DNA from: Tabrizicola aquatica
GTDB lineage: Bacteria > Pseudomonadota > Alphaproteobacteria > Rhodobacterales > Rhodobacteraceae
Assembly (NCBI RefSeq): GCF_002900975.1
Contig: NZ_PJON01000002.1
Coordinates: 186,001 to 250,000 of the forward strand
Direction of reading: 5' to 3'
Length of the DNA: 64,000 bases
Positions 8,602-16,377 of this stretch are shown piece by piece (the stretch's first letter is position 1; each line of letters opens with the position of its first letter). Both the position numbers and the translations under genes were made by a program. The notes below the pieces were generated by a model that searched no databases, was not told the DNA's origin, and saw nothing but the letters and a program-made list of their open reading frames with translations.

Positions 8602-9933
8602 ATGACATTTTCTGTCCAGAAACATCCCGGGGGTCGACCATCGGTTCCGCCATCGGTTCAAGGACCGATGGGCGACGGGGCTGGCCCCCGGTCCGACGGC
8701 AAGTCGAAAAGCTTCTTTGCCCAGAACCCCTCGGCGCTGATCTTCATCGCCTTCCTGGCCGCGTTCACCCTGATCGTCACCCTTTTGTCCGAGGCTTATG
8801 GCGTGGGGTTCCTCTCCACCTCTTTCGTCAAGACGCTGGGCAAGACGCTGTGCCTTTGCCTTGTCGCGCTCGCGATGGACCTGATCTGGGGCTATGCCGG
8901 AATCCTCTCCCTCGGCCACATGGCGTTCTTTGCGCTTGGCGGCTACATGATCGGCATGTGGCTGATGTATGCCCGGACCGAGGAAATCGTGGTCCAGGCG
9001 CTGGCGCAGGGCGGGTTGCCCGCGACGCCCGAGGAGGTCAGCCAGGGCATCGCCACGCAGATCTTTGGCGTGGTGGGGTCGTCGGACCTGCCGGCGATCT
9101 GGGCCTTTGCGCATTCGCTGCCCCTGCAACTGCTGCTGGCGCTGGCGGTGCCGGGCGTGCTGGCGCTGGTCTTTGGCTGGCTGGCGTTCCGGTCCCGTGT
9201 CACCGGGGTCTATCTGTCGATCCTGACCCAGGCGATGACGCTGGCGCTGGCGCTGTACCTGTTCCAGAACGACAGCGGGTTGCGCGGCAACAATGGGCTG
9301 TCGGGGCTGCAGAACCTGCCGGGGCTGGGCGACGCCTCGCAGGATCTGGTGTCGGTCTGGTTCCTCTGGGCCTCGGCGCTGGCGCTGGGGCTGGGGTATC
9401 TGGCGCTGGCCTGGGTCGTCTCGGGCAAGTTCGGCAGCGTCATCCGCGCCATCCGAGACGACGAGGCGCGGGTGCGGTTCCTGGGCTATGCGGTCGAGAC
9501 CTACAAGCTGTTCGTCTTTACCCTGACCGCCGTGATCGCCGCGCTGGCGGGGGTGCTGTACTATCCGCAGGCGGGCATCATCAACCCGGCGGAACTGGCG
9601 CCCATCGCGTCGATCTATCTGGCGGTCTGGGTCGCCATCGGCGGGCGCGGGCGGCTGTATGGCGCGGTGATCGGGGCGGCGTTTGTGTCCCTACTGTCGT
9701 CGCTGTTCACCTCGGGCCGGTTGCCGGACATTCCGCTGGGTCCGGTCGCCCTGAACTGGGTGGACTGGTGGCTGGTGATCCTGGGCCTGGCCTTCGTCGC
9801 CGTCACGCTTCTGGCGCCCAAGGGGATCGGCGGGCTGTTCGACCGGTTCCAGCACATCCGCCCGCCGGATCGGAAGGGCGCGGCGCTGGGTCCGAACGAC
9901 GGGGCCTTGCAGGAACAGGAGGCGCGGGAATGA
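8602..9933 (+). CDS. urtC: Urea ABC transporter, permease UrtC
   Basis: Second membrane permease (LivM type) of the urea importer. 443 aa, with about ten hydrophobic segments from residue 43 on, including DLIWGYAGILSLGHMAFFALG, GNNGLSGLQNLPGL and VWVAIGGRGRLYGAVIGAA. The first ~40 residues are odd: Gly/Pro-rich and hydrophilic, and residues 2-19 are read through a copy of the GGGATATTTG repeat (8606-8657). ATG 8602 has GGGGGA upstream. An alternative ATG at 8668 follows AAGGA and would leave the repeat as leader. The stop overlaps urtD (ATGA). Confidence 0.92.
   Translation: MTFSVQKHPGGRPSVPPSVQGPMGDGAGPRSDGKSKSFFAQNPSALIFIAFLAAFTLIVTLLSEAYGVGFLSTSFVKTLGKTLCLCLVALAMDLIWGYAGILSLGHMAFFALGGYMIGMWLMYARTEEIVVQALAQGGLPATPEEVSQGIATQIFGVVGSSDLPAIWAFAHSLPLQLLLALAVPGVLALVFGWLAFRSRVTGVYLSILTQAMTLALALYLFQNDSGLRGNNGLSGLQNLPGLGDASQDLVSVWFLWASALALGLGYLALAWVVSGKFGSVIRAIRDDEARVRFLGYAVETYKLFVFTLTAVIAALAGVLYYPQAGIINPAELAPIASIYLAVWVAIGGRGRLYGAVIGAAFVSLLSSLFTSGRLPDIPLGPVALNWVDWWLVILGLAFVAVTLLAPKGIGGLFDRFQHIRPPDRKGAALGPNDGALQEQEARE
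8606..8671 (-). repeat. GGGATATTTG-family repeat, copy 2 (inside urtC start)
   Basis: Read on the minus strand, 8628-8606 is GGGATGTTTCTGG plus ACAGAAAATG, matching copy 1 at 20 of 23 positions in this core. The adjoining TCCGCCATCGGT (8646-8657) is identical to 17490-17501 in the 17.4-kb copy. CCATCGGT (8650-8657) and ACCGATGG (8664-8671) form a hairpin with a 6-nt loop. The element lies at the 5' end of the urtC reading frame. Confidence 0.7.
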
Positions 9934-10673
9934 GCGCGCTGCTGGAGGTTTCGGGCGTCTCGGTCACCTTCGACGGGTTCCGCGCGATCAACAACCTGTC
10001 GTTCAGCATCGGCCCGGCCGAGTTGCGCGCGATCATCGGGCCGAACGGGGCGGGCAAGACCACCTTCATGGACATCGTCACCGGCAAGACCCGTCCGGAC
10101 GCGGGCCGGGTGACCTTTGGCGAACGCTCGATCTCGCTTCTGGGGATGAACGAGGCGCGGATCGCGCGCGAAGGCATCGGCCGCAAGTTCCAGCGCCCCA
10201 CGGTGTTCGAGGACCAGACGGTCGAGGACAACCTGATCCTGGCGCTGAAGGCGAACCGCAGCCCCTGGGCCGTGCTGTTCTGGCGACCCAAGGCCGCCGA
10301 CATGGACCGGGTGCAGGCCCTGGCCGAGGAGGTGGGCCTGGGCGACCAGTTGCACCGCAAGTCGGGCGAGCTGTCGCACGGGCAGAAGCAATGGCTGGAA
10401 ATCGCAATGCTGCTGGCGCAGGAGCCTCGGCTTTTGCTGGTGGACGAACCCGCCGCCGGGATGACCCCTGCCGAGCGCGAGCAGACGACGGCCCTGCTGG
10501 TCAGCCTGGCGAAAACCCGCGCCGTGGTGGTGGTGGAGCATGACATGGAGTTCATCCGCCGCCTGAACTGCCGGGTCACGGTCCTGCACGAAGGCAGCGT
10601 GCTGGCCGAAGGCTCGCTGGACCATGTCACCCGCGATCCGCAAGTGATCGCCGTTTACCTGGGGCGCGGCTGA
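9930..10673 (+). CDS. urtD: Urea ABC transporter, ATP-binding protein UrtD
   Basis: Cytoplasmic ATPase of the urea importer, LivG-like. 247 aa. Walker A is GPNGAGKTT, the Q-loop follows in GRKFQRPTVFE, the signature is the variant LSHGQKQWLEIAM (usual for UrtD), and Walker B is RLLLVDEPAAGMTP, with the switch His in VVVVEHDMEF. The start ATG lies in the urtC stop (ATGA); the frame runs open far upstream only because of overlapping GC-rich reading. The last base overlaps the urtE ATG. Confidence 0.95.
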   Translation: MSALLEVSGVSVTFDGFRAINNLSFSIGPAELRAIIGPNGAGKTTFMDIVTGKTRPDAGRVTFGERSISLLGMNEARIAREGIGRKFQRPTVFEDQTVEDNLILALKANRSPWAVLFWRPKAADMDRVQALAEEVGLGDQLHRKSGELSHGQKQWLEIAMLLAQEPRLLLVDEPAAGMTPAEREQTTALLVSLAKTRAVVVVEHDMEFIRRLNCRVTVLHEGSVLAEGSLDHVTRDPQVIAVYLGRG

Positions 10674-11368
10674 TGCTTTCCACGACCGGACTGACCTTGC
10701 ATTACGGCGGCAGCCAGATCCTGCACGGCATCGACTTTGCCGCCAAGGCGGGCGAAGTGACCTGCATCATGGGGCCGAACGGGGTGGGCAAGACCTCGTT
10801 CCTGAAGGCGCTGGCGGGGACGCATCCCCGGTCCGGGGGCGGCGTGACGCTGGCGGGCGAGGCGTTGCCGGTCCTGCGGGCGCAGGACATGGCGCGGCGC
10901 GGGCTTTCGGTGGTGCCGCAGGGGCGGATGATCTTTCCGCTGCTGACCGTGCGCGAAAACCTGGAGACCGCCTTTGCCGTGCTGCCCAAGGCGGAAGCCC
11001 AGATCCCGGACGAGGTGTTCACCCTGTTCCCGATCCTGAAAAGCTTTCTGCACCGCCGGGGGGGCGATCTGTCGGGCGGGCAGCAGCAGCAGCTTGCCAT
11101 CGCCCGCGCGCTGATCATGCAGCCGAAGGTCCTGCTTCTGGACGAGCCGACCGAAGGCATCCAGCCCAACATCATCCAGCAGATCGGCGAGGTGATCGAC
11201 TATCTGAAGGCCAAGGGCGACATGGCCGTGGTGCTGGTGGAACAGTATTTCGACTTTGCCTGGGCGCGCGCCGATCAGGTCTATGTCCTGCGCCGGGGGG
11301 CGGTGGCGCTGGAAGGCCGGAAGGACGCGCTGGAGCGGGACGTGCTGCACCGCGAGGTTTCGGTCTGA
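10673..11368 (+). CDS. urtE: Urea ABC transporter, ATP-binding protein UrtE
   Basis: Second ATPase of the urea importer, LivF-like. 231 aa. Walker A GPNGVGKTS, signature LSGGQQQQLAIARAL, Walker B KVLLLDEPTEGIQPNI, and switch His region VVLVEQYFDFAW, in which the usual His is replaced by Gln as in other LivF/UrtE proteins. The start overlaps the urtD stop by 1 nt (TGATG). It closes the urt operon; urease structural genes do not follow, so they must lie elsewhere if present. Confidence 0.95.
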   Translation: MLSTTGLTLHYGGSQILHGIDFAAKAGEVTCIMGPNGVGKTSFLKALAGTHPRSGGGVTLAGEALPVLRAQDMARRGLSVVPQGRMIFPLLTVRENLETAFAVLPKAEAQIPDEVFTLFPILKSFLHRRGGDLSGGQQQQLAIARALIMQPKVLLLDEPTEGIQPNIIQQIGEVIDYLKAKGDMAVVLVEQYFDFAWARADQVYVLRRGAVALEGRKDALERDVLHREVSV

Positions 11369-11427
11369 CCTTGTTGCGCGGGGCAGGGTTGGCCTAAGGT
11401 GGCGGGGAACCGGAAGGACCCCTTGCC

Positions 11428-12441
11428 ATGCGCGTGCTGTACGATCCCGAACCCCGGGCGACCGATGAAATCTTCTCGGCCGAGGCGCTGGCCGAATTGC
11501 GGTCGCGCTATCAGGTGACGGAATGGCAGGGCGAGGACCGCGAGGCCTTCTATGCCGCCCATCTGCCGGGGACCGACATCCTGATCTCGCAACAGGCGAT
11601 GGGCGCGGACCGGCTGGCGATGGCGCCGAAGTTGCGCGCGATCTTCAACGTCGAGACGAATTTCCTGCCGAACGTGGATTATGATGAATGTTTCCGGCGC
11701 GGCGTGCATGTGCTGGCCCCCGGCGCGGTCTTTGCCGCCCCGGTGGCCGAGATGGCGCTGGGGATGGCGCTAAGCCTGGCGCGGAACATCCATGGCGAAC
11801 ATGCGGCCTTCCTGACGGGGCAGGAAAAATGGCTGTTCGACGGCAACCGGCAGTCGGAACTGCTGGCGGGATCGACCGTGGGGATCATCGGGTTCGGCGA
11901 CCTGGGGCGGGCGTTGCACCGGCTGCTCGCGCCCTTTGGCTGCCGGGTGCAGGTCTTTGACCCCTGGCTGCCCCCCGGCCACCTGCGCCGCCTGGGGGTA
12001 GAGCCGGTGGCGTTCGATGCGCTGATGTCGGGCAACCGCTTTGTCTTTGTCATGGCGGCGATCACCACGGCCAATGCGGGGATGATCGACGCGAATGCAT
12101 TGGCGCTGATGCAGCCGGGGGCGATGCTGTTGCTGATGTCACGCGCGGCGGCGGCGGATTTCCCGGCGCTGACCGAGGCTGCCCGGACCGGCCGGGTGCG
12201 CGTGGCGACCGACGTGTTTCCGGTCGAGCCGCTGCCGCAGGACGACCCGATCCGCCAGACCCCGAACATGCTGTTCTCGCCGCACCGCGCGGGCGCGCTG
12301 ACCTTCGCGCTGCGCGAGATCGGCACCCGGGTGCTGGAGGATATGGACCTGGTCGCGCGCGGGTTGCCCCCGGTCGCCTGCCGCCGCGCGGAACGCGAGA
12401 CGGTGGCGATGATGCGGTCAAAGCCGGTGGATCGGTCCTAA
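11428..12441 (+). CDS. D-isomer-specific 2-hydroxyacid dehydrogenase
   Basis: NAD(P)-dependent oxidoreductase of the D-2-hydroxyacid dehydrogenase family; the substrate is not determined. 337 aa. The nucleotide-binding motif is GSTVGIIGFGDLGRAL, and the catalytic triad can be placed as Arg in LLMSRAAAAD, Glu in DVFPVEPLPQDDP and His in MLFSPHRAGAL. The N-terminal catalytic domain contains IFNVETNFLPNVDYDEC. It lies 59 nt after urtE and may be co-transcribed, but its link to urea is unclear. Its TAA overlaps the stop of the convergent YdcZ-like gene by 4 nt. Confidence 0.85.
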   Translation: MRVLYDPEPRATDEIFSAEALAELRSRYQVTEWQGEDREAFYAAHLPGTDILISQQAMGADRLAMAPKLRAIFNVETNFLPNVDYDECFRRGVHVLAPGAVFAAPVAEMALGMALSLARNIHGEHAAFLTGQEKWLFDGNRQSELLAGSTVGIIGFGDLGRALHRLLAPFGCRVQVFDPWLPPGHLRRLGVEPVAFDALMSGNRFVFVMAAITTANAGMIDANALALMQPGAMLLLMSRAAAADFPALTEAARTGRVRVATDVFPVEPLPQDDPIRQTPNMLFSPHRAGALTFALREIGTRVLEDMDLVARGLPPVACRRAERETVAMMRSKPVDRS

Positions 12442-12884
12442 AGCCGCGACAGCACCAGACCGCCCAGGACCATCCCCGCCGCCGCGATGCGGGTGGGCGT
12501 GATCTCGCGCACCGCCATGCCCAGGATGCCGGTGGCGTCGATGACCAGCGCCGCCGCCATCTGCCCGAAGACCAGCGCCGCGACCAGGGTGACCACGCCC
12601 AGCGAGGCCACGCCCCAGACGGCGGCAAAGACATACCAGGCGCCAAGAAGGCCGCCCAGCAGCGTCCAGGTGGGGACTTGGCCCAGCTTCAAATAGGCGC
12701 CGCCCTGCCCCTGCACGACGGACACGGCAAGCAACACCAGGAATCCCACCCCGAAGGACACCGCCGCCGCCGGAACCGGCGCGCCCAACCCCCGGCCAAG
12801 CGCCGCGTTGATCGGGGCCTGCACCGCGATTGCCACCCCGCCCAGCGCCACCGCTGCAACTGCCAACCACATGCCTGTCTCCAT
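12438..12884 (-). CDS. YdcZ-type (DUF606) DMT-superfamily membrane protein
   Basis: Small integral membrane protein of 148 aa with five hydrophobic segments: WLAVAAVALGGVAIAVQAPIN, AVSFGVGFLVLLAVSV, LLGGLLGAWYVFAAVWGV, LVAALVFGQMAAALVID and IAAAGMVLGGLVLS. The pattern and length fit the half-size EamA-like family PF04657. Substrate unknown. Start Met at 12884 begins METGMWLAV; Met at 12872 is an alternative. It is divergent from the LysR gene 172 nt away, so it could be that regulator's target, as is common for LysR-flanked genes. Confidence 0.8.
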   Translation of the reverse strand: METGMWLAVAAVALGGVAIAVQAPINAALGRGLGAPVPAAAVSFGVGFLVLLAVSVVQGQGGAYLKLGQVPTWTLLGGLLGAWYVFAAVWGVASLGVVTLVAALVFGQMAAALVIDATGILGMAVREITPTRIAAAGMVLGGLVLSRL

Positions 12885-12980
12885 CGCTGCCCGCACCCTA
12901 GAAACCACGCGAGGGTCGCCGCAACAACCTGCGCGTTTGCACGCTTGCCCTGCGGCGCGGAATCCGCAGACTGGCGGGGT

Positions 12981-13030
12981 CTTTCTCTTCCTCAAATATC
13001 CCACGGGGGTGCGGGGGTGTGAAACCCCCG
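12981..13030 (-). repeat. GGGATATTTG-family repeat, copy 3 (subtype B)
   Basis: On the minus strand the element reads hairpin CGGGGGT-TTCAC-ACCCCCG (13030-13012), then CACCCCCGT, GGGATATTTG (13002-12993) and AGGAAGAGAAAG (12992-12981). It ends 26 nt before the LysR start codon and therefore forms most of that gene's leader. The 41.65-kb copy shares the hairpin loop sequence. Confidence 0.7.
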
Positions 13031-13055
13031 CCGCCGCCGGCAACCCGAGCCACGC

Positions 13056-13955
13056 ATGGCCTTCACGCTGCGCCAGTTGCAATTCTTCGTCGCCGCCGCC
13101 GAGGCCGGGTCCGTCTCGGGCGCGGCGCGGGCCTTGTCGATCAGCCAGTCCTCGGTGACCGAGGCGATCCGGGGACTGGAGGATGACCTGGGCGTGATCC
13201 TGTTCGACCGGCAGGCGCGGGGCCTGCTGATCACGCACAAGGGGTCGGCCTTCCTGCGCCATGCCCGCAAGATCCTGGCCGATGTGGCCACCGCACGGAC
13301 GGCTTTTCAAGAGGAGGCCGAGGCCGCGACCGGGCGGTTGTCGCTGGGGGTGACCAGCCTGGTGGCGGGCTATGTGCTGTCGGACATCCTGGCCCGCTAT
13401 CGCCGCGCCTTTCCGCAGATCGAGCTGAACGTGATCGAGGATAACGGCGACTACCTGCAGCATCTTCTGATCGGGGGCGAGCTGGACGTGGCGGTCCTGC
13501 TGACCTCGTCGGTCAAGGACCGGCTAGCGCTGAATGTGGAAACCCTGCTCGTCTCGCCCTATCGGCTGTGGATGCCGTTGGGCCATCCGCTGGCGCAACA
13601 GGAATCGATCACGCTGGAAGAACTGGCCGGTCAGCCGCTGATCCAGCTGATGGTGGACGAGATCGAGGAATCGACCCGCCGCCTGACGGCTGCCCTGCCA
13701 GTCAAGCCGCAGATCACCTTCCGCACCCGTAGCGTCGAGGCGGTGCGGTCGCTGGTCGCCACGGGCGCGGGCCTCGCCATCCTGCCCAGCCTGGTCTACC
13801 GCCCCTGGAGCCTGGAAGGCGACCGGATCGAGATCCGCGATGTGTCGGGCGACCTGCCCAGTGTGCAGGTGGGTCTGGCCTGGCGCAAGGGCGCGCCGCT
13901 GTCGGCCCCGGCGCATAACTTCGTCCGCTCGGCCCAGGCCGGGAATACCCCGTGA
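13056..13955 (+). CDS. LysR-family transcriptional regulator
   Basis: DNA-binding regulator with a co-inducer domain. 299 aa. The N-terminal winged helix-turn-helix is clear: TLRQLQFFVAAAEAGSVSGA, then SISQSSVTEAIRGLEDDLG and ILFDRQARGLLITHKG (residues 5-65). A two-lobe periplasmic-binding-like domain follows from about residue 90 (GRLSLGVTSLVAGYVLSDIL ... VRSLVATGAGLAILPSLVYR). The effector is unknown. It overlaps the sulfotransferase-like gene by 4 nt (GTGA), which precedes a polyamine operon with a LysR-like dyad. No clear Shine-Dalgarno is seen; the leader is a dispersed repeat. Confidence 0.88.
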   Translation: MAFTLRQLQFFVAAAEAGSVSGAARALSISQSSVTEAIRGLEDDLGVILFDRQARGLLITHKGSAFLRHARKILADVATARTAFQEEAEAATGRLSLGVTSLVAGYVLSDILARYRRAFPQIELNVIEDNGDYLQHLLIGGELDVAVLLTSSVKDRLALNVETLLVSPYRLWMPLGHPLAQQESITLEELAGQPLIQLMVDEIEESTRRLTAALPVKPQITFRTRSVEAVRSLVATGAGLAILPSLVYRPWSLEGDRIEIRDVSGDLPSVQVGLAWRKGAPLSAPAHNFVRSAQAGNTP

Positions 13956-14962
13956 GGCTGCTGCTGCACCTGGGCCAGGTCAAGACCGGCTCGACCGCGC
14001 TGCAACAGGGCCTGCATGGCGCGTCGCGGGACCTGCGGGCGCGGGGTGTCCTGTATCCCCGGTTCGGTGGCCGGGCCATCGCCCATCACGCGCTGCTTCC
14101 CCTGTGCGAGGACCCGAACCGCCTGCCAGCCTGGTCCTTGCAGGATCAGGGCGGGGCCGAGACCGCCGCGCTGCACGCCTGGGAGGTGTGGAATCGAACC
14201 TGCGAGGCGGTTCTGGCCGATCCGCCCAAGGTCATGGTCCTGTCCAGCGAATTGCTGATCCAGCACACCCGCCCCCGCGCGAAACAGCGGCTGGCCGACA
14301 TTCTGGCGGAACTGACGCCCGACCTGATGCCGGTGATTTATGTCCGCCACCCCGTCGCGCATTTCCGCGCGCGGTTGCAGGAATGGCTGAAGGTCGAAAG
14401 CGCCCCCTTGCCCGTGGTCGAGCCGACCCTGCGCGCGGCGATCCTGGACTGTGAGTCCAGCTTTGGCACCCCGCCGCACCTGGTGGCCTATGACCGCGCG
14501 GGGCTGCTGGGTGGCGGCATCGTCCGGGATTTCGCCACCCGTTTCCTGGCCGACCATCTCTGCCCGGACGACCTGCCCCAGGCCGAGGTCAATGCCGGAC
14601 TGTCGGCCGAGGCCTTGGTCCTGCTGGCCCGGTTGCGCGCCGAAGCCGGGCATGTCCCCGACTCCGCGCGGCGGGTGGCCCGCCTGATCGCGCCCTTGGC
14701 GGCGCTGGACCGCAGCGATCCCCCGGACCGGCCGCTGACCCTGTTGCCCGACGTCGCGCAAGCTGTCCTTCGGGCCGCCACGTGCCACCACTGGCTGGCC
14801 GAGACCGGCCGGCTGCATCTGCCGGGCCTGGACACCCGCCAGATCGACGGCAGCGCCCTGCCCGACTGGCTGCTGACCGCGCCACCCGAGAGCCTGTTCC
14901 TGCATGATCCGGCCCGGTTGCTCCGCCTGCGCGAGAGCCTGACGCGGGTCGATCCGACCTGA
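13952..14962 (+). CDS. Sulfotransferase-like P-loop protein
   Basis: 336 aa with GTG start overlapping the LysR stop. The N-terminus LLLHLGQVKTGSTALQQGL matches the 5'-phosphosulfate loop of PAPS-dependent sulfotransferases. MPVIYVRHPVAHFRARLQEW resembles the 3'-phosphate-binding Arg/Ser motif, although the usual Ser position is replaced. No signal peptide. The substrate cannot be inferred. Proteins of this type are common and uncharacterised in Rhodobacterales. Translational coupling to the LysR gene suggests a regulated two-gene unit. Confidence 0.65.
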   Translation: MRLLLHLGQVKTGSTALQQGLHGASRDLRARGVLYPRFGGRAIAHHALLPLCEDPNRLPAWSLQDQGGAETAALHAWEVWNRTCEAVLADPPKVMVLSSELLIQHTRPRAKQRLADILAELTPDLMPVIYVRHPVAHFRARLQEWLKVESAPLPVVEPTLRAAILDCESSFGTPPHLVAYDRAGLLGGGIVRDFATRFLADHLCPDDLPQAEVNAGLSAEALVLLARLRAEAGHVPDSARRVARLIAPLAALDRSDPPDRPLTLLPDVAQAVLRAATCHHWLAETGRLHLPGLDTRQIDGSALPDWLLTAPPESLFLHDPARLLRLRESLTRVDPT

Positions 14963-14991
14963 TTGCAGGTTTGCACCTGGGACAGTGATCC

Positions 14992-15006
14992 ATCGGAAAA
15001 TCCGAT
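14992..15006. promoter_or_regulatory. Candidate LysR-type operator (T-N11-A dyad)
   Basis: ATCGGA-AAA-TCCGAT is a perfect 6-bp dyad containing the T-N11-A signature of LysR-family sites (T14993, A15005). It lies 125 nt before ydcS, downstream of the gene coding a LysR regulator. A second dyad, CAGGT-TTGC-ACCTG, is at 14966-14979. The assignment of regulator to site is inference. Confidence 0.45.
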
Positions 15007-15130
15007 ACCATGCATCCATCTTTTGCATTTGCGATTCCTGCGCGCCTGCGTAGCTTGCTCACATGACCGGAATACCGGCGCGCCGCCCCGGCCCCGTGTC
15101 GCGGGCGGCCCAACCCCAGGGAGTGATGCA

Positions 15131-16288
15131 ATGCAGACCATGAAACTGATGGCAACCACCGCGCTGTGCGCCTGGACCGCGATTACCCCGGCCCTGGCCC
15201 AGGTCACCGAGATCGGTGCCCCGGAAGGCCAGGTGAACATCGTCGCCTGGCCCGGCTATATCGAGCGCGGCGAGACGGTGAAGGAATTCGACTGGGTCAC
15301 CAAGTTCGAGGCGGCCTCCGGCTGCAAGGTGAACGTCAAGACCGCCAACACCAGCGACGAGATGGTGGCGCTGATGAACGAGGGCGGGTTCGACCTGGTC
15401 ACCGCCTCGGGCGATGCCAGCTTGCGCCTTGTGGCGGGCGACCGCGTGCAGCCGATCAATACCGACCTGATCCCGTCCTGGTCGACGGTGGACGAGCGGC
15501 TGAAGTCGGCGCCCTGGCATACGGTGGACGGCGTCCATTACGGCGTGCCCTACATGTGGGGGCCGAATGTCCTGATGTACAACTCGGAAGTGTTCAAGGA
15601 ACCGCCGACCAGCTGGAACGTCGTGTTCGAGGAGCAGACCCTGCCGGACGGCCAGTCGAACAAGGGGCGTGTGCAGGCCTATGACGGCCCGATCCACATC
15701 GCCGACGCCGCGCAATACCTGATGTTCCACAAACCGGAACTGGGGATCACCTCGCCCTACGAGCTGAACGAAGAGCAGTACAAGGCCGCACTGGACCTGC
15801 TGCGCGGTCAGCGTGAGCTGGTCAGCCGCTACTGGCACGACGCCTTCATCCAGATCGACGACTTCAAGAACGAAGGCGTGGTCGCCTCGGGCTCCTGGCC
15901 GTTCCAGCGCAACCTGTTGCAGGCGGACGGCCAGCCGATCGCATCGGTGATCCCGCAGGAAGGCGCGACGGGCTGGGCCGACACGACGATGATGCATGTC
16001 GACGCGGCGAACCCGAATTGCTCGTACCTGTGGATGGAACATACGCTGTCGTCGAACCTGCAATCCGACCTGGCGGTCTGGTTCGGGGCGAACCCCTCGG
16101 TTCCGGCGGCCTGCACCGACGGACGCGGCATGTCGACGGCCGAGACCTGCACCGGAAACGGGATGGACGATTTCGACAAGATCCGGTTCTGGACCACCCC
16201 GGTATCGAACTGCAGCCAGGGTGAAGGCGCCTGCGTGCCCTATTACCGCTGGGTCAGCGACTATATCGGCGTGATCGGCGGCCGCTGA
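15131..16288 (+). CDS. ydcS: Polyamine ABC transporter, substrate-binding protein YdcS
   Basis: Periplasmic receptor of a PotD-type polyamine importer. 385 aa. The signal peptide MKLMATTALCAWTAITPALA is followed by a mature chain that closely follows E. coli YdcS: IVAWPGYIERGETVKEFDWV, VKTANTSDEMVALMNEGG, TASGDASLRLVAGDRVQPIN, SNKGRVQAYDGPIHIADAA, and the end DYIGVIGGR. ATG 15131 is preferred because GGGAG lies 8 nt upstream. Downstream genes are ydcT, ydcU, ydcV and patD in the E. coli order. An intergenic double hairpin follows the stop. Confidence 0.93.
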   Translation: MQTMKLMATTALCAWTAITPALAQVTEIGAPEGQVNIVAWPGYIERGETVKEFDWVTKFEAASGCKVNVKTANTSDEMVALMNEGGFDLVTASGDASLRLVAGDRVQPINTDLIPSWSTVDERLKSAPWHTVDGVHYGVPYMWGPNVLMYNSEVFKEPPTSWNVVFEEQTLPDGQSNKGRVQAYDGPIHIADAAQYLMFHKPELGITSPYELNEEQYKAALDLLRGQRELVSRYWHDAFIQIDDFKNEGVVASGSWPFQRNLLQADGQPIASVIPQEGATGWADTTMMHVDAANPNCSYLWMEHTLSSNLQSDLAVWFGANPSVPAACTDGRGMSTAETCTGNGMDDFDKIRFWTTPVSNCSQGEGACVPYYRWVSDYIGVIGGR

Positions 16289-16298
16289 TCCTTTGACC

Positions 16299-16363
16299 AG
16301 GGTGGGCGGATCGCCCACCCTACTCCCCTGTTTTCCCTGACCAGTGGTGCGCCTTTTGCGCAC
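16299..16363 (+). promoter_or_regulatory. Two hairpins between ydcS and ydcT
   Basis: AGGGTGGGCG-GAT-CGCCCACCCT (16299-16321) is a perfect 10-bp hairpin and a variant of the repeat at 40010. A second perfect hairpin, GGTGCGC-CTTTT-GCGCACC, follows at about 16345-16363. Together they fill most of the 89-bp gap after the binding-protein gene and probably limit read-through or protect the upstream mRNA. Confidence 0.55.
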
Positions 16364-16377
16364 CCAACGGATGCTCC

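Noticed and set aside
5170-9129. A 1319-codon open frame on the minus strand across urtA-urtC
   Set aside because: It is antisense to three well-identified genes, is rich in His/Arg/Gln as expected for the complement of GC-biased codons, and has no recognisable domain.
8181-10673. An 830-codon frame that would fuse sequence inside urtB/urtC to UrtD
   Set aside because: The part before 9930 overlaps urtB and urtC in another frame and shows no domain; the UrtD start is at the usual ATGA overlap.
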